From contig BSBK01000765.1 of assembly GCA_027943335.1 (NCBI GenBank), positions 898,001 to 962,000 on the forward strand: a stretch of DNA of 64,000 nucleotides, read 5' to 3'. Source of the stretch: Chamaecyparis obtusa. Its lineage: Eukaryota > Streptophyta > Pinopsida > Cupressales > Cupressaceae. Positions 34,786-46,150 of this stretch are shown piece after piece (the first letter of the stretch is position 1; every line of letters starts with the position of its first letter). Made by a program: the position numbers and the translations under genes. The notes under the pieces were generated by a model that was given only the letters and a program-made list of their open reading frames with translations, was not told where the DNA came from and did no database searches.

Positions 34786-34793
34786 TATATATA
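34786..34793 (-). promoter_or_regulatory. TATA box candidate for the antisense transcript
   Basis: TATATATA, flanked by GGC and GGGG on the minus strand, about 870 bases before the PMD exon. Position and context suit a promoter for the antisense ORF with an intron in its leader. It is an inference from sequence only. Confidence 0.4.
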
Positions 34794-34799
34794 GCCCAT

Positions 34800-35340
34800 T
34801 TTGACCTAAAAGTGTGATGTTTAGTAGAAAAAAAAACCTGGGTCTAAATTTTTCACCCATTCAACCAAATCAAGGGCATTTGTCATTAGAAAATCATGAA
34901 TACATTATCGGAAATGAAATTGAAATCCATTATTAATTGAATTCATTCAACGCAAATTGATCGAAAACATAATATCTTTCACTTAAACTCAAATTTCATT
35001 TCATTTCTAAGGAGGCATACACTCAGACAATCAAGACCAGCATCATAATCATCAAATAAGGAATATGACATCAAATCGAAGCTTAATCTTTTATCAGAAA
35101 TTTTTTCTCTTATCAATCGAAAGGGGCATCAAACATCAAATCATATCAAATTAGGCAACATATTAGACAACCTATCATCAGATCAACAATCAAGGACCTA
35201 AAATCAATCAGAACCACATCAATTTTATAATTGAAATCCACATCTTTTGTCAAGCATCAAATCAAACATCAAAGCTAATCAGGACTTTGCATCAAAATAA
35301 TCAAGACATTATTTGAACCGATACACTTTGTGCATCAATT
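34800..35340 (+). other. Last part of the D 3' region
   Basis: AT-rich with many ATCAAAT and ATCAATC phrases, no ORF. It leads into the polypurine tract. Confidence 0.45.
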
Positions 35341-35354
35341 CAAAGAGGGGCATT
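35341..35354 (+). other. Polypurine tract of D
   Basis: CAAAGAGGGGCATT directly before the 3' LTR. The same tract precedes the H LTR (61011-61024). Confidence 0.8.
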
Positions 35355-35824
35355 TGTAATCACCTAAAAATGGATAAGATCAATTAAGTGAGAAACCAAG
35401 GCAAAATCAAGGCAATTAAATCAAATCAAGCTAAAATCAAAGCAAAATTGCAATCAAGCCATAACCCAAATTTAATTGAAAATCAAAAACCATAAAATTA
35501 ATTTAAATCAAATAAATCATGATAAATTAATTAATTGTGCAATTAATCTAATTAATTACATAGTTCATTTTAATCAAATCAACCTATTTAAGGGGTACAC
35601 ATGGCTAAACATATTAAATAAATTCAATTAATAAATCCAAATTTTCCCTCAACCACCAAATGGGAGGAAAATGCATCAACCAATAGGATTTGAGAACCAA
35701 TCTCACATTGAATCTCCATCACACAGAAGGAGAAAGAATCTTGTCCACCCATTTTGTCCTCTTGTCCCAAGCTTTGAGGACAAAATATTTAAATAGTCTC
35801 CAAAGGTGGAACCATGGACTAAAT
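35355..35824 (+). repeat. 3' LTR of D, first part
   Basis: It matches 11847 onward almost base for base. It ends at the target site of element C, with the duplication TAAAT (35820-35824). Confidence 0.9.
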
Positions 35825-37315
35825 TGTTGGAAATTGCAATTGAAACAATTTTTGTATTATCATTGATGTCAAACCTTAACTAGTAAGATAGTTGCTATCT
35901 AAGAAAGTACTATATCTATTGGTTGATCCAAAGGATTAGGGAAAGGGAGATAACAATAGCACCTAGGGAAAGGTTGAGTTGTTTGATACTTCAATGAGTA
36001 CTTGATTGTTTGGCATTATGATAAGATAATGTATTGTTTATCTAAGAAGAAAGACTGAAGAAGTAGGCTTAATCAAGAAAAAGTGAAGAAATCTAGTTTA
36101 AGTTGAGTGACGTTAGTGTCAACTAAGTGACAGTACATACCGAGTAAATCTAGTGTTGACCAAACATCAATATATGTTGAGTGTCAAGAAATTACAAAGC
36201 AATACAATGTTAGCCGAGGAAGACAGTTTGAAGAGATGACCAAGTTATGTAATGATGATTGAGGAGATGAACATAGTATTGACTGAGTGTCAACAATTTA
36301 CATTTGGAGGAAGAATTCAGATTTCCAGCCAACATAGTTGAATTCTTGGGCTATGTAAATCATGTCCACTTTATTAATTGATTGTATGGAGAATTTAATG
36401 CATGGTAAATCATTTTACTATGGATTCAATAAGGAGATTGAAGATGTTTCTAGAAAGTTGGATGAAAAAATGATGGAAATATCTAATGGATCTGACCTAA
36501 CCTAAGATCGATGATGGAGATAAAGTGGCAAAAGATAGATCTACCTATTTGGAGAGGTATAAAGAAAACCTAATTATGAGGTTACAGAGTATGTTGGTGA
36601 TGTTGATGTTATTGACTGATAAGTCTAAGCCAAAGGCTGAAGGTGAATATCAAAGTTGTGATTTCTTGAAGAAAATTCTGAAAAGATCAGTGATGGAGAT
36701 GGAAATGGAACTCAGTCAGTAAATTAACATATATGTGTGAATTGGATCTGATATCTGCAAAGTGATTTGTATGTTTTATAGATCAAAAACTACTGCTACT
36801 TTCTAACCATTGTAATAGTCTAAATCCTTTAATCAAGGTTGACCTAAAAGTCATTATTTAAATCCTTTAATCAAGGTGGCATTCTAATGGAATGTACTTA
36901 AGTCCTCTGACTAGGCCACTCCTAATAGGGTGATTGAAATCCTTTAATAGGGTCACACCTAATAGTGTGTTTGTAAGCCTTTAACAAGGTTGGCTTTTCA
37001 CAGAGCTCACTTCAGAAGAGTGAAAATATTAATAACATGTTACAAAGTGGTTTTTCCCAAGTTGGGTTTCCACTATAAATTATGGCATTATACTTGTGTG
37101 AATGTTTTATATGTATGGTTTGATATTTTACAAGTTAATTAATTTAGGACAGTGGACTGCATGTTATATGTTTTCTGATATATGTTCTTTGAAGACCGAG
37201 TTGAGTTGGTGATTAGATCTAAGTTTGTTGAAGTCTTTATAATTTCAATTGGTACCTCTAGACTTAAGAACAACTGATTTACCCCCCCTCTCTATTGTTT
37301 TAAATAATATTGACA
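35825..37315 (+). repeat. 5' LTR of C
   Basis: It carries ACCGAGT and GCCGAG motifs (near 36140 and 36213) similar to those of element B. The 3' part has three spaced AAATCCTTTAATCAAGG-type phrases (36820-36990), a short internal repeat. Confidence 0.9.
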
Positions 37316-37317
37316 AT

Positions 37318-37328
37318 TGGCATCAAAG
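37318..37328 (+). other. Primer binding site of C
   Basis: TGGCATCAAAG, two bases inside the LTR. It is a changed form of TGGTATCAGAGC, the initiator tRNA-Met site seen intact in element B. Confidence 0.75.
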
Positions 37329-37382
37329 TTGTTGATGCTTATAGAGAAAAATTTTAAAGGTACTTGAAGCAATATGATCAAG

Positions 37383-38284
37383 ATGTATAAGAAGGAGGTA
37401 CTGAAGTTGAACAAGGAGAACTTCCCTGTATGGAAAATTTTGATGAAACTGCATCTAGCTGGTATTGGTGATTTGACAAAATACTATGTTGAACATGCCT
37501 ATATTACACCTGTTGCACGTTTGACTACTGAGGAGATGAGAGAAAAATAGGAACACAATCAAGAAATGTTGGAGATTGCATCTGTCTTAAGTTATCTGGA
37601 ATTTGAAGATATCAAATATTGCACTAATGCAAAGAAAATGTGGGATACTCTTGCAACCATCTATGGTGGTGATACAAATGTACTAAGGGAAAAATTTGAA
37701 AGCTTAGAGGTAAGTTTGATGAAATGAAAATGCAAGAAGGTGAGAATATTGCTCAGTATTGTGGAAGAATCAAGGAGATAGTGAATGCTATTAGAGGAGC
37801 CAATGGAATCATTGATGATGAGACTGTCATTGGAAAGGTATTAAGAACTTTTCTTCCTATATATACTATCAAAATTTCAACAATTAAAGAATCAAGATGT
37901 AACCCTGGTAATGCTCTAACTCTAGAAATCCTTGTTGGTAAGCTTATTGCTTTTGAACTTTCTAACTATCATAACTACATTGTTCCTAATGTTGAATCTG
38001 CATTCAAGTCACAAATGGTTTTGCATAAATCTAAGAGAGACAAAGATAAATGTGTGAAAAGTGAAAGTGATAGTGACACTTCTGATGAGGAACTAGATGA
38101 TCTTGAAGCAGTCATGGCCAGAAGATTGAAGAGAGGAAAAGGAAAATATAAAGGTAAACCTCCTATAATTTGTTTTTCATGTAACAAAGTTAGCCATATT
38201 GCTGGAAGATGTCTTGACAGGAATGACAAGGATGAGGAAAGAGAAAGAAAGTACAAGGATAAGAGAGATAGAAAAGATCAGTGA
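37383..38284 (+). pseudogene. Gag of copia C
   Basis: From ATG 37383 the frame gives the copia Gag start (LNKENFPVWKILMKLHLAGI), a stop at codon 59, then MWDTLATIYGGDTNVLREKF. A one-base loss near 37700 shifts it into frame 37724-38284. That frame holds GENIAQYCGRIKEIVNAI, an acidic stretch (ESDSDTSDEELDD) and one CCHC knuckle, CFSCNKVSHIAGRC. It would form the particle and bind RNA. Confidence 0.88.
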
Positions 38285-39286
38285 AGGTATAGAGATTACA
38301 AGGATAAAGGTAAGAAATCATGTTATATTGCAAAAGAGGAAACTAAGAGTGACAGTGATGATTTTGATATTGAAGTAGTGTATGTTGCTATGAAAGATGA
38401 TTTTGATGAGGATGAGAAAACTACACTTATTTCTTATGTGAGTAAGGAAGATAAATGGATCATTGATAGTGGTTGCTCACATCACATGACTAGTGAAAAA
38501 AGTAAGTTTGAAACCCTAGATCATTACAAAGGTAGAAGTGTTAAGTTTGGTAATGATGCACCATGTCATGTGAAAGGTAAGGGGTTGATTAAGCTAAGTG
38601 ATAAGATCACTTGTGAAAATGCCTATTGGGTTGAAGGTCTTAACTATAATTTGCTCAGTGTTGCACAGCTTAACAACACTGGTTATCGAGTGGAATTTCA
38701 TCACAGAAAGGCTAAAATATTTGATGTTACTGGTGAACTGATTGGAAGTGGAGAACAGACTAGAGGTAACTTGTTCTATCTAGATCTATCTGAAGAAACA
38801 TGCTTGTTTGTGCAATTTGATGATGTGTGGTTATGGCATAAGAGGCTATGTCATGTTAACTTTGACAATCTAGTAAGTATTAGTAAAAAGAAGAAAGTTA
38901 GAGGTTTTTTGAGATTGAAGAAACCTGATAATGTGATGTGTAAAAAATGTCAAATGGGAAAAATGACAAAGTCTAGTTTCAAGAGCAAGACATTTACTTC
39001 TGAGAATATTTTGGATTTGGTTCATACTAACCTTTGTGGACCTATGGGTATACAAAGTTATTGTGGTGCTAAGTATTTTATTCTGTTTGTTGATGATTAC
39101 ACTAGGATGATGACTGTAATTTTTTTGAAGGAAAAATATGATGCATTTCAGTTGTTTAAGTGGTATTTGGAAAAGGTTGAAAAAGAAACAGGTAGGAGCC
39201 TAAAATGTTTGAGATTTTATCGAGTTGGAGAGTTTATATCAAATGAGTTCAATCTATTCTACAATGATAGAGGAATCAAGAGATAG
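38285..39286 (+). pseudogene. Protease and integrase start of C
   Basis: In frame with Gag after a TGA. The protease block WIIDSGCSHHMTSEKSKF has the catalytic Asp. The pre-integrase domain reads WHKRLCHVNFDNLVSISKK and CKKCQMGKM (H2C2 zinc site). The integrase core follows with LDLVHTNLCGPMGIQSYCGA, FVDDYTRMMTVIFLKEK and the segment that normally ends in a D-containing block, here FYRVGEFISNEF, where Asp and Gly are altered. A TAG ends the piece at 39284. Confidence 0.9.
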
Positions 39287-39880
39287 ATGTCTATACCTAG
39301 AACCTCTCCACAGAATGGTATAGTTGTGAAGAGAATAATGAGATATCTAAAAGGGATAGAAGACTATGGATTATACTACAAGAAGACTGAAAAATTTGAA
39401 CTAAGAGTCTACACTGATGTTGATTGGGCAGGAAATGTTGATGATAGGAAAAGTACAAGTGGAGGAGCTTTCTTTCTTGGAAAGAGATTATTCTCCTGGA
39501 CAAGAAAGAAAAAAAATTGCATTTCCCAATCTACAACAGAAGCTAAGTATGTTGCAGCTATAGTGAATTGTTCAAATCTTATATGGATCAAGAAATTATT
39601 GAAAGGTATGAAATAGGAGATTACTAAACTAGTTGTTATATTTTGTGATAACACAAGTGTTATGAATATATCAAAAAACCCAGTAATGCACACAAAGACC
39701 AAACACATTGCAATAAAGTATCATTATTTTAGGGAATTGGTACAAGAAAAATAAGTGAGAATGGAATATGTGAACACAAAGGAACAAATAGCAGACATAT
39801 TCACAAAATCTTTACCTAAGGATGCTTATGAATAGCTAAGAGGTAAACTAGGGGTGCTTCCCCTAACTGAGGCTACCTAG
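39287..39880 (+). pseudogene. Integrase-RNase H junction and RNase H of C
   Basis: In frame with the preceding piece. It begins with the integrase block SIPRTSPQNGIVV, then passes directly to KRIMRYLKGIEDYGLYYKK, text normally found at the end of RT before RNase H. RNase H is well kept: VYTDVDWAGNVDDRKSTSGG with the first Asp, SQSTTEAKYVA with Glu, and after a TAG IFCDNTSVM and the end block EQIADIFTKSLP. The integrase C-terminus and the complete RT are absent. Confidence 0.92.
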
Positions 39881-40101
39881 ACAAGCTAGGAGCACTGCAT
39901 CAAATGTACTAAATAGATTATCTAACCAATTGATGCAGGAAAGGTCACACTTTAGGAGCTTCCTAGAGTTGTGAAATGCATAGAAAAGTTGATAATTAGT
40001 CATAAGCAAGATGACAAAGGGAGAAATACCGATACTAAACTGATAAGATGACATTTACATGTGAAAGATGTAAGCTATGTTGTTGCTTTGGCATTTTTGT
40101 C

Positions 40102-40300
40102 AAAGAGGGAGAGATTTCAGATGAAAACACATCAAGAGGAAGAGATTCAAAGATTCAGAGGGAATTACTATGTAAACGGTCAAGCAAGGCAAGGCTAAGT
40201 TATTTCAAAATGAAGCTAAGGATATTACACAATTTTTTGGATTTTTTGGTAAATCATGTGTTATTCATGTGGTGTTGCCATCAATGCCAAAGAGGGAGAT
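40102..40300 (+). other. Polypurine tracts of C
   Basis: TCAAAGAGGGAGAGATT near 40101-40117 and CCAAAGAGGGAGAT at 40287-40300. The second touches the 3' LTR and is the working site. A doubled tract with text like GGCATTTTTGTCAAAG also occurs in element B. Confidence 0.75.
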
Positions 40301-41801
40301 TGTTGGAAACTACAATTGAAACAATTGTTGTATTGTCATTGATGTCAAACCTTAACTGGTAAGACACTTTCTATCTAAGAAAGTACTATACATATTGGTT
40401 GATGCAAAGGATTAGGGCAAGGGAGATAATAATATCACCTAGGGAAAGGTTGACTTATTTGATACTTCAATGAGTACTTGATTATTTGGAACTATGATAA
40501 GATAATGTATTGTTTATCTAAGTAAGAAGAAAGATTGAAGAAGTAGGCTTAACAGAGCAAAAGTGAAGAAATCTAGTTTAAGCCGAGTGATGTTAGTGTC
40601 GATCGAGTGACGTTATATACCGAGTAAATCTAGTGTTGACTGAACATCAATATATGTTGAGTGTTAGGAAATTACCGAGCAAGACAGTGTTAGCTGAGGA
40701 AGATAGTTTGAAGAGATGACCAAGTTATGTAATGATGACTAAGGAGATGAACAAAGTATTGACCGAGTGTCAACAATTTACATTTGGAGGAAGAATTCAG
40801 ATTTCCAGCTGACATAATTGAATTCTTAGGTTATGTAAATTGTGTTCACTTTATTAATTGATTGTATGGAGAATTTAATGCATGGTAAATCATTTTTCTA
40901 TGGATTCAATAAGGAGATTGAAGATGTTTCTAGAAAGTTGGATGAAGAACTTAAATGATGGAAATATTTGATGGATCTGACCTAACCTAAGATCAATGAA
41001 GGAGATAAAGTGGCAAAAGATAGATCTACCTATCTAGAGAGGTATAAAGAAAACCTAATTGTGAGGTTATAGAGTATACTTGTGATGTTGATGTTATTGA
41101 CTGATAAGTCTAAGCCAAAGGCTGAAGGTGAAGATCAAAGTTTTGATTTCTTGAAGTGAATTCCAAGCAGATCAGTGATGGAGATGGAAATGGAACTCAG
41201 TCAATAAATCAGCATATATGTGTGAATTGGATCTGATATCTGCAAAGTGAGTTTTATGTTTTATAAATCAGAATTGCTGCTACTTTCTAACCATTGCAAT
41301 AGTCTAAATCCTTTAATCAAGGTTGACCTAACAGTCATTATTTAAATCCTTTAATCAAGGTGGCATTCTAATGGAATGTACTTAAGTCCTCTGACCAGGC
41401 CACTCCTAACAAGGTGATTGAAATCCTCTAACAGGGTCACACCTAATAGTGTGTTTGTAAGCCTTTAACAAGGTTGGATTTTCACAAAGCTCACTTTAGA
41501 AGAGTGAAAATATCAGTAACATGTTACAAAGTGGTTTTTCCCAAGTTGGGTTTCCACTATAAATTCTAGTGTTACACTTGTGTGAATGTTTTATGTGGAT
41601 GTTTTGATATTCTACAAGTTAATTACTGTAGGACAGTGGACTGCATGTTATATGTTTTCTGATATATGTTCTTTGAAGACCAAGTTGAGTTGGTGATTAG
41701 ATCTGAGTTTGTTGAAGTGTTTATAAGTTCAATTGGTAATTCTGGACCTAAGAACAGCTGATTCACCCCTCCCCTCTTTGTTTTTCTAAATAATATTAAC
41801 A
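40301..41801 (+). repeat. 3' LTR of C
   Basis: Direct repeat of 35825-37315 with scattered substitutions and small indels. It ends ATATTAACA before the target site copy TAAAC. Confidence 0.9.
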
Positions 41802-42195
41802 TAAACCTCAACTCAACTATGATCAACCTAACTCCACCCCCTACCCTTGCCAATATCTATAAAAGAAAGGCATAATTCAATCAAAAATCATCCACAAATC
41901 CGAGAATAGCACAAAACCTCTTGCAATTTATAGCTAGAAAGGAAAATTTAGAGCTAATTAGGCTTATTTCATTATGGAAATAATCTTTTAGCTTTGTTTA
42001 TCATTCATTCTCATATTAGGGTTGTCACTAATGGAAGCTTTCTTAGACCTTTGCATTAGCAAACCTAATTAGAGAGTCATAGAGTGCTCAATTATCTTTT
42101 AATTTTCTTAATTAGATTTCTATTTGTGGTAATTTAATTGTTATTTTGAATTATTGAAAATACTAACCCTATGAAGGTACTTAATCTAGTACACA
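41802..42195 (+). repeat. 3' LTR of D, second part
   Basis: Continues the LTR after element C, with the TATA box at 41858-41865, and ends AGTACACA at 42195. At 42133 it shows the uninterrupted form of the site where B sits in the 5' LTR. Confidence 0.9.
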
Positions 42196-42983
42196 ATTTT
42201 GTCTTTCCTCCTTTGTATAGGTTGTCAAATATGCAAGAGAAATATCAAACTTATCAAAGAAATATGCAAAAGAAATATCCATGGCTCTTTGTAATGTAGC
42301 TCCTACATTTGTTAGGCCAAAAGGAATCCTAACATAGACATAAGTTCCCCACGGTGTTTTGAATGCAATCTTGTACTGCTCTTCTTCATTCACCATTACC
42401 TAATTATATCCAGATAAACCCATTCATAATAGAAATGAGCGAGGACACCCAATCACCTTATGCAACATTTCTTCAATGTTAGGTAAACAATAATTATCTT
42501 TTAATGAAGCCATATTTAGATTTCTAAAATCTACACATAATCTTATGTCTCCATTTTTCTTTGTCACGGTCACAAGGTTGGAAACCCATAAAGAGTTTCT
42601 AATGGGCTTGATGATGCCAACATCCCTCATTTTCATCAGTTCTTCTTTTATTTTGGGAGAAAGAGTGGGATTAATGGACCTATTTTTTTTTTAAGGGCTT
42701 AGCGTCATCCTTTAAGGAAATCACATGCTGGAATAAATCTATCCTATAAGCCTTCAAATTAGCATATGACCAAGAAAATAGATGCCTATAAGTTATTAAA
42801 AGATCTATTAATTATTTCCTTACCTTTGGAGATAATTTCTTACCAATGTATACATTTTTTGGATCCTATTTTGTTCTAAGGTTTATTTCTTCCAAGTCGT
42901 CAGGATTATGGATGGTCTTCATAGTCATTATTTTATCTTTGTTGTCAAAATCCCTTTATAGGACTACCAATCCTTTGGGAACC
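42196..42983 (-). pseudogene. RT first half of gypsy E
   Basis: The minus strand gives, in order, a broken entry block (SPKVRK, then FSW), VGIIKPIRNSLWVSNLVTVT and KKNGDIRLCVDFRNLN, LKDNYCLPNIEEMLHKV, then after two stops TPWGTYVYVRIPFGLTNVGA and LQRAMDISFAYFFDKF. Where the YxDD active site should follow, the text is YLTTYTKEE, so the catalytic Asp pair is gone. The remaining RT is at 11846 and below. A T-run at 42682 breaks the entry block. Confidence 0.88.
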
Positions 42984-43187
42984 TTATTTTTCTTCAAATG
43001 AAATATATCCTTTTCCAAACATAGTATCTCTACCATCCATACTTTCTACATATCCACTACAAACAATGTCCTGATTATAGTACTCACCTTCATAGTTAAA
43101 ATATCTGAGAATGTCAATGTCATTATCAAATACTTGCCAATTCTCAATATTGTCTAGGATTGAAGGCCTATTTTGCAATTCAACCAT
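42984..43187 (-). pseudogene. Linker between RNase H and RT of E
   Basis: A frame directly following the RNase H frame. It contains NRPSILDNIENWQVFDNDID, which resembles the linker that follows an RNase H placed before RT in some plant gypsy polyproteins (RPSIPDN-W-VF-DD). This supports one continuous polyprotein across the two domains. Confidence 0.6.
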
Positions 43188-43838
43188 TTAAATTCCTACA
43201 TATGTGATATCATCTAGCTTAAGAGAAATGTTAGCTAGGATATCTACCATTTTTTTGTGGCTTCTATCCATCCAGTCAATCCTAAAAGCATCAAAACTCT
43301 TAATTTCATCACAAACAACATTCCTATATTGTTTTAGTCTCTTGTTTTTGGAAGAATATTTGGATCTAACTTGGGATATGAAAATTTTTAAATCTCCAAT
43401 TATAATGAGATTCTTAATTTCATTCTTTGAAGCTAATATCATCCCAATCAATAATGTTTCATATGATGCAACATTATTTGTACAAGAAAATAACAAAATG
43501 AATGAAAATTTAAAAGTCTTACCACTAGGAGAAATTAGTAGAACACTTGCTACTAAACCTTCCCTTGAAATAAAACTATCAAAGTACATATTCCAAAGAC
43601 CATTATCATCAAATAAATTCTCCTTATTCTCAAATAAGGATACAAGAATCTTCCTTTCATCTATTATCAAATCTTCAACTTTGAATGTGTCTATATCAAT
43701 GTCAAGGAAACATGTCATATTCTCATCTTTATTAACCTCAATCATGTGTGGGACCCTTGATTCACGGTCAACCTTTACATATTCACCATAAATATTAAAA
43801 ATAGAAAAAGAAATATCACATTGCAAACTACCTCCCAT
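43188..43838 (-). pseudogene. RNase H-like domain upstream of RT in E
   Basis: A 216-codon open frame. Residues about 85-205 form an archaeal-type RNase H: LWNMYFDSFISREGLVASVL (first Asp), CTNNVASYETLLIGMILA (Glu), LIIIGDLKIFISQVRSKY (second Asp) and DRSHKKMVDILANIS (last acidic position). The first 80 residues are an acidic linker. It lies between protease and RT, not after the first RNase H as in D. Plant gypsy proteins with RNase H ahead of RT do exist to my knowledge. Confidence 0.8.
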
Positions 43839-44142
43839 AGATGCACTCTATTTTCTAGATAATGGTTATGCCATAAGGAGGAGGAATATCTACAACAAGA
43901 ACACCCATTTTTAGATCCTTATTAGGGTTGTGAATAATTTATATCGTAGGGCCTTAATAATACCAATAATAGGCACTTCTCTTGAATCCATGGCTTTGCA
44001 TCTCCCATGAGGATTATCAACCTTCAACCTGATAGGGTACATAATTTTGACTAGCATTATTGTATTCGATGCCCCTAAGTCTATCATGAAATTCTTAATA
44101 TTTTTTCCATTAATTATCATAGTAAAAAAGAAAGGGTGCACA
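43839..44142 (-). pseudogene. Protease of gypsy E
   Basis: The frame at 43911-44156 reads HPFFFTMIINGKNIKNFM, then IDLGASNTIM, the aspartic protease active block with Asp in place, and continues to PHGRCKAMDSREVPIIG. Its upper end is cut at about 44142 by the LINE. The Gag part resumes at 51747. Confidence 0.75.
44124..44142. other. Target site duplication of the LINE, left copy
   Basis: AAAAAAGAAAGGGTGCACA. The matching copy at 51742-51760 reads AAAAAAGAAAGAGTCCACA, two mismatches over 19 bases. The right copy merges with the poly(A) tail, so the true length is probably 13-19. Confidence 0.75.
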
Positions 44143-44559
44143 AAATATCTTTTCAAATTTTTCGTCAGGGATGGAGAACCGAAGGGAGAGAGCAGGAGGA
44201 GGGTTTTTGAATTCTTCTGGCTAGAATGGCTATGGGGGATCTAGAGGTAATTTACAAAAAAGATAGAAACTATTTCAACATCATATGGGCTTGGAATACT
44301 CTGGAAAACCATTGGGGATTCATAGAAGTTTTAATAGAAATGGTTTCTTATGGGGTCAGAGGCACAATAAGAAGAATTTCAAGGGAAAAAAACCTCTGTT
44401 GCACATGGTGTGGTTGGAGAAAAGAAGAGTAGGCACCAGGAGTATGGAGGCTTCAATCATAATATGGGTATTTCAAATCTAGAGAATAGGTTTTTTTATT
44501 TTTGTAACATTGAAAGGAAGTTCTGGAGGCCTAAGAAGAGTTCATATGGGTCTCCTCCT

Positions 44560-46097
44560 CCTACGTCATAGGCTTTTCTGAAGATTCCCTTTGACTCTTT
44601 TTCTTCAGTTTCGGTGGATAGTGTGGGATGGAAAAACTCCCTTAGCTTTCTGAAGGGTCATGTTTTCTTCATGAAATGGGCAGGAAGATGGCCATCTATT
44701 ATTAAGGTGAGAGACTAGTGTAATAGACATTGGGGGGAGGCTTTTAGCCTTAAAACTATGGTGAATGGTTTTTTCTGGTTATGACCCCATCACTAAGGGA
44801 CAAAGTATGGGTCTTGCAAAGTGGTCCCTTCATGATTGATGGGAAAGGTTTGTATATTGTGGATCGGGCTCAAAACTTTGACCCTGATAAGGAATTAATC
44901 AAGGAAATTCTAGTTTGGATTTCTCTGCCAAATCTTCCGCATGAATATTGAGGTTTTGATACTTAAAGGACTTTAGGTAATCATTTGGGCTCTTTTGTTA
45001 GGGAAGAGAATTTTTTTATCAAAAGCAACCTGTCTACATGCCCAAAGATTATGATATTATGGAAAGTCACACATCTTCTACCAATGGTGTTGGAGATTCA
45101 CTTGGCTTCTAGTGTTTGGAAGCAAAGTCTAGTCTGAGAGGATGGTGTTGAGGGGCCTCTAGGGTTGGTGCATAATGATGTTGGTGGTATCCCTACGTTA
45201 GATACAAAGCTAGAAGTGGATTGTCAGATCATCATAGATGAAATCATTAGGCTATTTGAAAGTGGCCAAGGTGGTTGGGAGGTGGATAATGACCTATTCA
45301 TGTATCTCTATGTAGAAAATGTGGAGAAACAAGGATTTACCCAAGATCAGGATTCCAGTAGGTGTGAGGAAATGGACAAGATTTTTAATATGAGTTGGGA
45401 GGAATCTTCAAATTTCAGCCTTATCTCTCCCTTGGGGCTATTTCAGCATCATGGCACATCCCAACATGATGTAGGTCTAGTAGCTTCTCCTTCTTCTATA
45501 CAAAAAGGTGGTTGTTCTACTGAGATTGGTTTGGATCTTATTCATTTCACTCATAGTAATGAGGTTTTTCTGAATGATTCCCATGTTAAAATCCCTTCTA
45601 ATATGAGCCCTCATAGGGCTCAAAAGGTCAACATGCATAATCTGGGTCCTAATGAATCAATTTTAGGTTCTGCCTTAAAGTTCCTCAAGGAAGGTGATAT
45701 GTTGATTGGGGATTTTAAACACAGTGCTTTCTGTGAGATGGATAACCTATTGGATGGAAATTTGAGTAAGGGTTCAGATTTGTTTCTAGGAGGGGGGATA
45801 GAAGTGGAAGATTCTTTCTGTAAAGATATTCAAATATCACCTATCAAAAACCTGAACAACCCGCTTGATTTAGTTAAGGATAGTATTGGGGTTGTTTTAA
45901 GTTTGGGAATGGAGGAGGGTTTAGACTTTGAGGAGGAAGAGGATGACACTATCCTTGGCCTTTTGGAGACTTCTAATATCTTGGAAATTAGAACTATTGA
46001 TCAAGTTCCTACTCAAAAAGTTAAACTAGCTTCAATAGATATAAAAAAAAAGGAGAGGAAGGAAGTCTTGCAGGGTAAGGTTGGCCCTGGCTGGTAA
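44560..46097 (+). pseudogene. LINE ORF1
   Basis: The broken N-terminal part reads SLRDKVWVLQSGPFMIDGKG, then LYIVDRAQNFDP and LVWISLPNLPHEY, followed by RTLGNHLGSFV. This matches the DUF4283-type domain of plant L1 ORF1 proteins. From 45165 a 310-codon frame is open, mostly acidic and Ser-rich low-complexity text. The CCHC knuckle usual after the first domain is not clearly readable. ORF1 binds the LINE RNA. Confidence 0.75.
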
Positions 46098-46150
46098 TGC
46101 AGAAAACTAGTGCAAATTGCTGAAATTAGGGATGGCCCTCCTGAGGAGCC

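Larger units (their letters stand above)
35825..41801 (+). mobile_element. Copia element C with internal deletion
   Basis: LTRs 35825-37315 (1491 bases) and 40301-41801 (1501 bases) start TGTTGGAAA and end ATTGACA or ATTAACA. Target site copies are TAAAT (35820-35824) and TAAAC (41802-41806), one mutation apart; the intact D LTR has TAAAC (12338). Inside lie the PBS, Gag, protease, integrase start and RNase H, with RT missing. By eye the first 200 bases of the LTRs agree at about 90 percent, so C is older than B by this crude measure. Confidence 0.92.
11847..42195 (+). mobile_element. Gypsy element D (Tat lineage), with two nested insertions
   Basis: LTRs starting TGTAATCACC and ending AGTACACA bound an internal region of about 15.2 kb (20182-35354). 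That region has a primer binding site, a small upstream ORF, Gag, protease, a G-patch-like segment, RT, RNase H, archaeal-type RNase H, integrase, a 5.9 kb 3' region with an antisense ORF, and a polypurine tract. With insertions removed the LTRs are about 874 and 859 bases. By eye the first 250 bases agree at about 95 percent. Copia B interrupts the 5' LTR and copia C the 3' LTR. Flanks are GTGTT (left) and ATTTT (right), not a clean duplication. Gag to early RT share one frame, suggesting one polyprotein. Confidence 0.9.

Noticed and set aside
43204..43791. 195-codon plus-strand ORF
   Set aside because: Shadow of the E RNase H frame on the minus strand, which has recognisable catalytic motifs.
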